Shown piece after piece: positions 1-4,951 of a stretch of 5,555 nucleotides of DNA (positions are counted from its first letter, which is position 1; each line of letters starts with the position of its first letter). The DNA is from an uncultured Eubacteriales bacterium (GTDB lineage: Bacteria > Bacillota > Clostridia > Oscillospirales > Oscillospiraceae). The notes under the pieces are model-generated. The model made no database searches and was not told the DNA's origin. It saw only the letters and a program-made list of their open reading frames with translations. A program made the translations under genes and the position numbers. The DNA is taken from assembly GCA_900549495.1 (NCBI GenBank), contig UROL01000140.1, positions 1 through 5,555 of the forward strand. Direction: 5' to 3'.

Positions 1-2
1 TC

Positions 3-1271
3 CAGGTACAGAAGCAGCTGTGCGGCATCCCCACGGCGTTCTCCGGCTCCTTCGGCTCCGGCCGCCCCAGGATTGGCATTCTGGGGGAGTTCGATGCCCT
101 GTCCGGCCTGGCCCAGACCGCCGGAAGCACCCAGCGGCAGAGCGAAAATCCCGGGGCCAACGGCCAGGGCTGCGGCCATAATCTGCTGGGCGCCGGTGCC
201 TTTGGTGCGGCGCTGGCCATCAAGCAGGCCATCCAGACCGGGGCCCTTTCGGGCACTGTGATTTTCTACGGCTGCCCCGGGGAAGAGGGCTGCGCCGGTA
301 AGACCTTCATGGCCCGGGACGGCATGTTCCGGGATTTGGATGCCGCCCTGACCTGGCACCCCGGAGATACCAACGAAATCAAGGTGGGGGCCAGTGCCGC
401 CTGCATCCAGGTGGCCTACAGCTTCACCGGCCTTTCCGCCCACGCCGCCGACAATCCCTATATGGGGCGGTCGGCCCTGGATGCCGTGGAGCTGATGCAT
501 GTGGGCATCCAGTTCCTCCGGGAGCATATGCCCCCCAACAGCAGCATCCACTATTCCATTACCGATGCCGGCGGCGTGTCCCCCAATGTGGTGCAGCCCC
601 GGGCGGCCACGGTGCTGATGGTGCGGGGGGAGACTGTCCGCAAGGCAAAGGCCCTGCTGGAGCGGGTGAATAAAATTGCCCAGGGTGCCGCCCTGATGAC
701 CGAGACCAGCTTCACCCAGCGCCAGATTGACGGCACCGCCTCCACACTGCCCAATGAGACCCTGGAGCGGGTGCTCTATGACAATATGCAGCAGGTTCCC
801 ATTCCGGAGTACACCGCCCAGGAGCGGGAATTCGCCCAGGCGCTCCACGGAACCTATCCTGCCGCCGTGCCGGGACTGTTATCCGATTCCAACCGGCAGG
901 TGTGGGCCTATGCCAACAAGATGACCGACGGGGGCAAGCGGGCCATCAATGATTTCATCATGCCCTACGTGCCCTCCGCCGCCTATTCCCCCGGCTCCAC
1001 CGACGTCGGGGACGTGAGCTGGCTGACCCCCACCGCCCAAATTACCACCGCCACCTGGACCAGCGCCTCCCCCGGCCACTCCTGGCAGAATGTGTCCATC
1101 GGCAAGACAAGCATTGCCCACAAGGGGATGCTGCAAGCCGCCAAAATCATGGCAGGCGCCGCCGCCGATTTGATGGAGAACCCGGCCCTTCTGGAAAAGG
1201 CCAGAGAAGAATTCAACCAATCCGCCGCCGAGGGCTACGACTGCCCCATTGGCAAGGAGGTTACTTACTAA
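3..1271 (+). CDS. AbgB-like M20-family amidohydrolase (5' partial)
   Basis: This is a zinc-dependent amidohydrolase of the M20D type, closest in pattern to AbgB, the B subunit of p-aminobenzoyl-glutamate hydrolase, a cytoplasmic enzyme that cleaves an amide bond to a terminal amino acid. The frame is open from base 3 and shows 422 residues; AbgB is about 480, so roughly 55 N-terminal residues are missing to the left. Counting from base 3, the visible motifs are GEFDAL (28-33), GCGHNL with C57 and H59, PGEEG with the Glu pair E94/E95, HPGD with H119, GLSAHAA with H147 in the lid/dimerisation domain, STDVGDVSW (332-340) and SPGHSW with H359. By family analogy C57, H59, E95, H119 and H359 are metal ligands and E94 is the general base. 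All are intact, so the enzyme looks active. STDVGDVSW is typical of the AbgB branch, but the substrate cannot be fixed from sequence and a related aminoacyl-amide hydrolase is possible. A terminator follows directly, so the gene ends its transcription unit. Confidence 0.93.
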   Translation, partial: QVQKQLCGIPTAFSGSFGSGRPRIGILGEFDALSGLAQTAGSTQRQSENPGANGQGCGHNLLGAGAFGAALAIKQAIQTGALSGTVIFYGCPGEEGCAGKTFMARDGMFRDLDAALTWHPGDTNEIKVGASAACIQVAYSFTGLSAHAADNPYMGRSALDAVELMHVGIQFLREHMPPNSSIHYSITDAGGVSPNVVQPRAATVLMVRGETVRKAKALLERVNKIAQGAALMTETSFTQRQIDGTASTLPNETLERVLYDNMQQVPIPEYTAQEREFAQALHGTYPAAVPGLLSDSNRQVWAYANKMTDGGKRAINDFIMPYVPSAAYSPGSTDVGDVSWLTPTAQITTATWTSASPGHSWQNVSIGKTSIAHKGMLQAAKIMAGAAADLMENPALLEKAREEFNQSAAEGYDCPIGKEVTY

Positions 1272-1319
1272 AAAATCCCCCATTTTCTGCACAGCCCATG
1301 CGGAAAATGGGGATTTTTT
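1270..1319 (+). terminator. Intrinsic terminator of the amidohydrolase gene
   Basis: The left arm AAAAAATCCCCCATTTTC (1270-1287) pairs with GAAAATGGGGATTTTTT (1303-1319), with one bulged C. Three further pairs (1288-1290 with 1300-1302, one of them G-U) close a 9-nt loop. The right arm ends in six T. The structure begins inside the TAA stop codon. The A-run on the left makes it partly bidirectional in form, but no minus-strand gene ends here. Confidence 0.9.
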
Positions 1320-1320
1320 G

Positions 1321-1329
1321 TGCTATAAT
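1321..1329 (+). promoter_or_regulatory. Possible extended -10 promoter (TGCTATAAT)
   Basis: A perfect TATAAT hexamer (1324-1329) preceded by TG at the extended -10 position lies two bases after the terminator T-run. No recognisable -35 box sits 16-18 bases upstream, because that position is occupied by the terminator arm. If used, it would transcribe the inverted-repeat element at 1333-1561 and possibly run toward the sigma factor gene. It may also be chance AT-richness next to a terminator. Confidence 0.3.
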
Positions 1330-1332
1330 ATC

Positions 1333-1561
1333 GAATGGTACGGCCCCTCGTTCCCGGCTCCCTCTCTGAGGGAGCTGTCGAGCGAATGCGAGACTGAGGG
1401 AGTGTACCCCGATGAACGTAAGCACTCAAAAATTTCAGAGTTCATATGAGCCGGCGTGTAAATCGTTGGCATGAAGCAACCATCGGACGACACTCCCTCA
1501 GTCAGTCCTTGCGGGCTGCCAGCTCCCTCAGAGAGGGAGCCGGGAGGGGTGCGTACCATTC
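1333..1561. mobile_element. MITE-like inverted-repeat element, 229 bp
   Basis: Two long imperfect inverted repeats, left arm 1333-1414 and right arm 1481-1561, flank a 66-bp centre. The ends read GAATGGTACG on the left and CGTACCATTC on the right, exact reverse complements. Inside the arms the block CCCGGCTCCCTCTCTGAGGG is matched exactly by its complement on the right, and the inner ends (GACTGAGGGAGTGT...CGATG and CATCG...ACACTCCCTCAGTC) also match. Each arm additionally folds on itself: GCTCCCTC/GAGGGAGC at 1357-1375 and 1522-1540. No transposase or convincing gene lies inside; short open frames across it look incidental. The architecture fits a non-autonomous miniature inverted-repeat element or a large structured RNA repeat. 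No clear target-site duplication is visible. The likeness to repeats of gut Oscillospirales is from memory and untested. Confidence 0.7.
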
Positions 1562-1638
1562 AACCGGGTGCTCGCTAAAATCCGGGGTTACGGGCGATTT
1601 TCATCGCCCCTACGAAACTCGGAAATGGGTACATTCCG
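1556..1638 (+). repeat. Degenerate 83-bp direct repeat, copy A
   Basis: This copy starts CCATTCAACCGG and contains a perfect hairpin GGGCGAT-TTTC-ATCGCCC at 1592-1609 (7-bp stem, 4-nt loop). Copy B begins 83 bases later with the same CCATTCAACCGG and shares the GCTAAA and GCTCGGA-like segments and the hairpin. The first six bases are also the right end of the inverted-repeat element, so the two repeat types abut or overlap. Confidence 0.6.
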
Positions 1639-1721
1639 CCATTCAACCGGGGACTTGCTAAACTGTGAGGGGGGCGGGCGATTTTCATCGCCCGAAAGCT
1701 CGGATGGTGTTCACTTTCCCT
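1639..1721 (+). repeat. Degenerate 83-bp direct repeat, copy B
   Basis: This is the second, diverged copy. It begins CCATTCAACCGG, shares CTTGCTAAA (copy A has CTCGCTAAA), and carries the hairpin CGGGCGAT-TTTC-ATCGCCCG at 1675-1694 (8-bp stem, 4-nt loop). It ends around CACTTTCCCTAT. No T-run follows the hairpin, so it is not a canonical terminator. The start-to-start spacing is 83 bp, and 84 bp between the hairpins. Confidence 0.55.
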
Positions 1722-1774
1722 ATGCGGTGGGGGCTGCATATATTTTGCCGTGCGGAAAAGAAAGATGAGATATT
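1715..1774 (+). promoter_or_regulatory. Possible promoter region of the sigma factor operon
   Basis: Two weak sigma-A-like candidates lie here. One has the -10 box TATATT at 1739-1744 (5 of 6 to consensus) with a poor -35 near 1715-1721. The other has TTGCCG at 1745-1750 and GATATT at 1769-1774 with an 18-bp spacer (4 of 6 each). Neither is compelling. An ECF-type autoregulated promoter (AAC-containing -35) was looked for and not recognised. Confidence 0.25.
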
Positions 1775-1807
1775 TACCTCCCGTTCCTTACATAATGGAT
1801 GAAACGG

Positions 1808-1814
1808 AAAGGAG
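1808..1814 (+). promoter_or_regulatory. Ribosome binding site deciding a TTG start
   Basis: AAAGGAG lies 8 bases before TTG at 1823. The in-frame ATG at 1799 lies upstream of this site and has no Shine-Dalgarno sequence of its own, so the TTG is favoured as the start of the sigma factor gene. Confidence 0.65.
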
Positions 1815-1822
1815 ATGGCACA

Positions 1823-2380
1823 TTGGAAGACCAAAAAATAATCGCCCTGCTCTTTGAGCGCTCAGAGCAGGGCATGACCGAGCTGATTGCCAAGTATGGC
1901 AAGCTGCTGCGGCGCATTGCCTGGAACATCCTGGGAAATGCCCTGGATGCGGAGGAGTGCGCCAACGATACATATCTGAGTGTGTGGAACGCCATTCCGC
2001 CGGAGCAGCCCCGCTCCCTTGCGGCCTTCTGCTGTGCCATTGCCCGGAACAACGCCCTGAGCCGCTACCAATGGGACAACGCCCAAAAGCGAAACAGCCA
2101 CTATGACATTGCCCTGGACGAATTGGGGGATAGCATCCCCGCCCTGGGAAATGCAGAATCCGAGACAGAAGCCAGAGAATTGACCGATGGCATCAATCGC
2201 TTTCTGGCTGCCCAGCGCAAAGAGGATCGCTATCTCTTTGTGCGCCGGTATTACTTTGCCGACAGCGTGGCCGAGCTGGCAGCCCAAACGGGCAAATCCC
2301 CTCACAGCATTTCAGTACGATTGTTCCGAATCCGTGAGAAACTTCAAAAATACTTGAGGAAAGAAGGTCTGCTTCCATGA
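1823..2380 (+). CDS. ECF-like sigma-70 family RNA polymerase sigma factor
   Basis: This encodes a 185-residue alternative sigma factor that would direct RNA polymerase to a specific promoter set. Residues about 17-83 form sigma region 2, with the typical ECF pattern DAEECANDTYLSVWNAIPP (42-60) followed by SLAAFCCAIARNNALSRYQ. After a short linker, residues about 124-182 form region 4, where LFVRRYYFADSVAELAAQTG (138-157) and the recognition helix around HSISVRLFRIREKL (161-174) make the helix-turn-helix. There is no region 1 or 3, and the length fits the ECF family. The start is taken at TTG 1823 because AAAGGAG precedes it; starting at ATG 1799 would add eight residues (MKRKGDGT). The stop overlaps the next gene's start by four bases (ATGA), implying translational coupling to a membrane protein that probably controls it. 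The stimulus and regulon cannot be told from the window. Confidence 0.9.
   Translation: MEDQKIIALLFERSEQGMTELIAKYGKLLRRIAWNILGNALDAEECANDTYLSVWNAIPPEQPRSLAAFCCAIARNNALSRYQWDNAQKRNSHYDIALDELGDSIPALGNAESETEARELTDGINRFLAAQRKEDRYLFVRRYYFADSVAELAAQTGKSPHSISVRLFRIREKLQKYLRKEGLLP
1844..1873 (+). other. Perfect 10-bp hairpin inside the start of the sigma gene
   Basis: GCCCTGCTCT (1844-1853) is exactly complementary to AGAGCAGGGC (1864-1873), around a 10-nt loop that contains the palindrome GAGCGCTC. It lies about 20 bases after the TTG start, over codons 8-17. There is no T-run after it, so it is not a terminator; an effect on translation initiation or mRNA stability is only inferred. Confidence 0.5.
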
Positions 2381-3300
2381 AACGTGATAATATTTCCAAG
2401 ATTCTAAGCGGAATCGACCCCACCTTCGTGGAAGAATGCGTCACGCGGCCTTCGGAAAGGAACACCATGAAACATTCCAAACGTTTGGCGGTTCTCATTG
2501 CCGCCGCCTGTCTGCTGGTTGCGTTGGGCATCACTGCCTATGCCGCCGCCCGCTCGATTTTGGGCGACTTCTGGGGCAGCTATGGGGAACACCTGCAAGA
2601 CCCCCAGGAGCAGCGTGCCCTGGGGCGGGAGGATTATGCCGACTGGCTGGAGGGAGAGCATCAGATGGTAGACAAAATGCTGGACATTGCAGGCAAGACC
2701 ACGCCTCAAAACACCTTTGTCCCCATTCAGCCGGGCAGCAAGGCAGGCATCACCCTGCTGGAAAGCTACTATGACGGAGAGAAGATTGCCATGGGCTGCC
2801 AGTTCCAGCGGATGAATCTGCAAGCGCCCATTCAGTTTGACATTGACCTGAACGACCCCGCCTATGCAGAGCTGGGGGAGGTAGAAACCCGGGAGGACTT
2901 TGCGGAATTCCTGGAATACGGCGACGGCTACATGACCACCCAGGAGGACAGAAAGGAAATTGCCGCCCGACTGAAACGGGATGGAAAGGTCACCTTCGCA
3001 GCCTGGGACTCCTGGCTCAGCGACCATGTATATGCCAATGGGGAGGATTTGGGCTGCTGCCACGGCGACCTTGACCCGGAGGGCTATTTCACCGTTGACC
3101 CCATGGTCATGGGCATCGGCCAGGTGGAGCTGCCGGAAAGCTGCCGCAACCTGCCAGAGGTTACCGTCACACTGAACTATTGCGTCCAGCAGGTGGTGTA
3201 TATCCTGGAAGGCAATACCCTTCGCTGGGCAAAGCTCCCCATTCAGCGGTACCCGGTGAATATCCCCATTGCCAACAATACCCAACCTCAGGCCACATAA
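2377..3300 (+). CDS. Single-pass membrane protein coupled to sigma factor (anti-sigma-like)
   Basis: This encodes a 307-residue protein whose start overlaps the sigma factor stop (ATGA). Residues 1-35 are a short, charged cytoplasmic part with the segment NISKILSGIDPTFVEECV, ending in the basic stretch KHSKR. One hydrophobic helix follows at about 37-57 (LAVLIAAACLLVALGITAYAA). The remaining 250 residues, rich in acidic and aromatic residues, would lie outside the cell and include GCCHGD (226-231). The layout (short inner domain, one membrane helix, large outer sensor-like domain) and the tight coupling to an ECF-like sigma factor suggest a membrane anti-sigma factor or regulator, as is common in Clostridia. 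The inner part lacks the HxxxCxxC zinc anti-sigma motif, so binding to the sigma factor is inferred from context only. I do not recognise a named family with certainty. A terminator-like hairpin follows the stop. Confidence 0.8.
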   Translation: MKRDNISKILSGIDPTFVEECVTRPSERNTMKHSKRLAVLIAAACLLVALGITAYAAARSILGDFWGSYGEHLQDPQEQRALGREDYADWLEGEHQMVDKMLDIAGKTTPQNTFVPIQPGSKAGITLLESYYDGEKIAMGCQFQRMNLQAPIQFDIDLNDPAYAELGEVETREDFAEFLEYGDGYMTTQEDRKEIAARLKRDGKVTFAAWDSWLSDHVYANGEDLGCCHGDLDPEGYFTVDPMVMGIGQVELPESCRNLPEVTVTLNYCVQQVVYILEGNTLRWAKLPIQRYPVNIPIANNTQPQAT

Positions 3301-4021
3301 AATTCGGCGGGCAAGCACAGACGCTTGCCCGCCATGATTTTGGGTACAGAATGGCTTCCAGCTGGGAAAGGGATGCAATCTCATAGTCCGGACGGATATC
3401 TGCCCGGCCGGGCAGGTGCTCCGGATTGCACCAGCAGGTCCTGATGCCTGCGTTGACCCCGCCCAGGATATCCGAGGTCAGGCTGTCGCCCACCATAATG
3501 GCATTTTCCTTGCAGAAGTGGGGAATCTGGGCAAAACAGGACTGAAAAAATTCCTTGGAGGGCTTGTTATAGCCAATCTCCTGGGAGATAAACACCTTCT
3601 CAAAATAGGGATACAGCCCTGCGCTGGTGAGCCGGGAATGCTGCACCGAGGCGGTGCCGTTACTGGCAAGGAACAGCCGGTGATGCCGGCTCAGAGCCTG
3701 TACAGCCTCCTGGGCCCCGGGGAGAAAGTAGTGGCCCATGCCCAGGTTTTTCTCGTAGTTCCGGGTGATGGCCACCGGGTCCGCCTCCCGGCCCAGCTCG
3801 GCAAAGAGCACCCGGAAGCGGCCCTCCTGCACCTGGTCCCGGGTCAGCTCCCCCCGCTCCAGCCGCTCCCAGTGCTGGCGGTTGATGATATGATACCGCT
3901 CCACCACCGCCGCCGTGGGCTCCACGCCGAAATGGGATAGGGTCTTGGCCAGGGCAATTCGCTCTGCCACATGGAAATCCAGAATGGTATCGTCCAAATC
4001 CAGAAAAACAAATTCCGTCAT
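3167..4021 (-). CDS. YjjG/YfnB-type HAD hydrolase with unusual C-terminal extension
   Basis: This is a HAD-superfamily phosphatase of the YjjG/YfnB (noncanonical pyrimidine nucleotidase) type; YjjG removes phosphate from nucleoside monophosphates as housecleaning. With the start at 4021 the protein has 284 residues. Motif I is DLDDT (D8 nucleophile, D10 acid/base), motif II is ASNGT (S120), motif III is NKPSK (K153) and motif IV is VGDSLTSD (D179, D184). The helical cap lies at about 16-90. ATG 4021 is chosen because it overlaps the rsmA stop (ATGA) and has GGAGGG 7-8 bases upstream; the in-frame ATG at 4036 would lie inside rsmA and upstream of that site. The recognisable domain ends near ASLSQLEAIL (216-225), where this family normally stops. 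The frame instead continues about 59 residues through the hairpin at 3306-3333 and 134 bases into the antisense of the upstream convergent gene. That tail (SWRASVCACPPNF onward) resembles no domain I know. Confidence 0.88.
   Translation of the reverse strand: MTEFVFLDLDDTILDFHVAERIALAKTLSHFGVEPTAAVVERYHIINRQHWERLERGELTRDQVQEGRFRVLFAELGREADPVAITRNYEKNLGMGHYFLPGAQEAVQALSRHHRLFLASNGTASVQHSRLTSAGLYPYFEKVFISQEIGYNKPSKEFFQSCFAQIPHFCKENAIMVGDSLTSDILGGVNAGIRTCWCNPEHLPGRADIRPDYEIASLSQLEAILYPKSWRASVCACPPNFMWPEVGYCWQWGYSPGTAEWGALPSEGYCLPGYTPPAGRNSSV
3306..3333. terminator. Bidirectional hairpin between convergent transcription units
   Basis: GGCGGGCAAGC (3306-3316) and GCTTGCCCGCC (3323-3333) form a perfect 11-bp stem with a 6-nt loop, starting five bases after the stop codon of the membrane protein gene. 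On the plus strand it is followed by ATGATTTTGG and on the minus strand by GAATTTTATG, both short, weak T-tracts. It probably ends transcription from both sides. On the minus strand it lies inside the open frame of the HAD gene. Confidence 0.65.
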
Positions 4022-4887
4022 GCCCGCTCCCTCCAATGGGAAATCTCCCGGGCAATCCGGGCGAATTCCGGGATGCCCAAAGTCTCCCCCCGGACATTGT
4101 CCGGAAGGCCGCAGGCCCGGAGCACATCCTCTGCGCCGCCCTTGCCCAGCTCCGGGAAGCCGGAGGCCAGGCCGTTGCTCAGCTTCTTCCGCCGCATGGC
4201 AAAGCTGGAACGCACCACCCGGAAGAAGAGCTCCTTGTCCGGGATATCCCAGGGCCGCTGCTGCCGCACCCGCAGGGTTATCACGGCGGAGGTTACCTTG
4301 GGCTGGGGCAGGAAGCAGTGGGGGGGTACGTCAAACAGCAGCTCCGGCTGGGCGTAGTACTGGCAGAACACCGAAAAGGCCCCATAGTCCGCCGTGCCCG
4401 GCCCGGCGGCGATGCGCTGGGCCACCTCCTTCTGCACCATAACGGTGACGGCCTCGAAGCACTCTGCCTCCAGCAGCGCCGTGAGAATGGGGCTGGTGAT
4501 GTAATAGGGCAGGTTGGCACAGGCCATGGGCCGCAGGCCCCCCAGCTTTTCCTGCACCAGGGCGGGAATATCCAGCTTCAGCACGTCTTCCCAAAGAATT
4601 TCCACATTGGAGCAGTCCGCCAGGGTCAGGGCCAGGATGGGCTTCAGCCGCGCATCCACCTCCACCGCACACACCTTCCCGGCCCGCAGCGCCAGCTGCT
4701 GGGTCAGCGGGCCGATGCCGGGGCCGATTTCCAGCACCCCCACCGAGCTGTCCACCCCGGATTCCCGGGCAATGGATTCCGGCACCCAGGGGGCGATGAG
4801 AAAATTCTGCCCCTTGGCCTTGGAAAAGTGGAAGCCGTGCTCTGCCAGCAGTGGCTTCATCACCTGAATATCGCATACATTTATCAT
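4018..4887 (-). CDS. rsmA: 16S rRNA dimethyladenosine transferase RsmA (KsgA)
   Basis: RsmA uses S-adenosylmethionine to dimethylate two adjacent adenines (A1518 and A1519 in E. coli numbering) near the 3' end of 16S rRNA late in 30S assembly. The protein has 289 residues, usual for the family. The N-terminal signature SKAKGQNFL (22-30) is followed by SAM motif I VLEIGPGIGPLT (51-62), the acidic EVD (76-78) that binds the ribose, and the catalytic NLPYYIT (125-131). After FLPQPKVTSAV (192-202) comes SSFAMRRKKLSN (227-238) at the start of the C-terminal helical domain. All key motifs are intact. The ATG at 4887 has AGAGGA about 8 bases upstream and a good promoter behind it. The stop overlaps the HAD gene start by four bases, so the two are co-transcribed and coupled. 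The upstream neighbour is a YabE-like protein, as in the yabE-rnmV-ksgA cluster of B. subtilis. Loss of KsgA gives kasugamycin resistance in other bacteria. Confidence 0.97.
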   Translation of the reverse strand: MINVCDIQVMKPLLAEHGFHFSKAKGQNFLIAPWVPESIARESGVDSSVGVLEIGPGIGPLTQQLALRAGKVCAVEVDARLKPILALTLADCSNVEILWEDVLKLDIPALVQEKLGGLRPMACANLPYYITSPILTALLEAECFEAVTVMVQKEVAQRIAAGPGTADYGAFSVFCQYYAQPELLFDVPPHCFLPQPKVTSAVITLRVRQQRPWDIPDKELFFRVVRSSFAMRRKKLSNGLASGFPELGKGGAEDVLRACGLPDNVRGETLGIPEFARIAREISHWRERA

Positions 4888-4922
4888 GGGTGTATCCTCT
4901 TGTCTTTATGGTCGGTGCCCCT

Positions 4923-4951
4923 ATCATACCAGACACCGCCCCTGATTTCAA
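4923..4951 (-). promoter_or_regulatory. Sigma-A-type promoter of rsmA
   Basis: On the minus strand TTGAAA (4951-4946) and TATGAT (4928-4923) are separated by exactly 17 bases, and TGG before the -10 supplies an extended -10 TG. The -35 box contains the TGA stop of the upstream gene (4950-4948). Transcription would start near 4916, leaving a leader of about 29 bases before the ATG. The match is strong for a -35/-10 pair, so rsmA and the HAD gene probably have their own promoter. Confidence 0.75.

Noticed and set aside
1249..1661. Short open frames across the terminator and repeat region on both strands (for example 1249-1449, 1446-1661, 1323-1559)
   Set aside because: They run through palindromic repeat sequence, lack convincing ribosome binding sites and show no protein-like family pattern.
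1592..1694. The two GGGCGAT/ATCGCCC hairpins as terminators or a CRISPR-like array
   Set aside because: Neither has a following T-run, and only two diverged copies with no spacer-repeat regularity are present.
1799..1822. ATG at 1799 as the sigma factor start
   Set aside because: It has no ribosome binding site upstream, whereas AAAGGAG sits 8 bases before the in-frame TTG at 1823. It remains possible and would add eight residues.
2404..3384. Long 326-residue minus-strand open frame opposite the membrane protein gene
   Set aside because: It is a shadow of a GC-rich coding strand. The plus-strand reading has ATGA coupling, a membrane helix and sensible composition, while the antisense product looks like no known family.
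4911..4940. CGGTG...CACCG inverted repeat between the YabE-like gene and rsmA as a terminator
   Set aside because: The stem is only five bases with a 15-base loop and no T-run, and it overlaps a good promoter.
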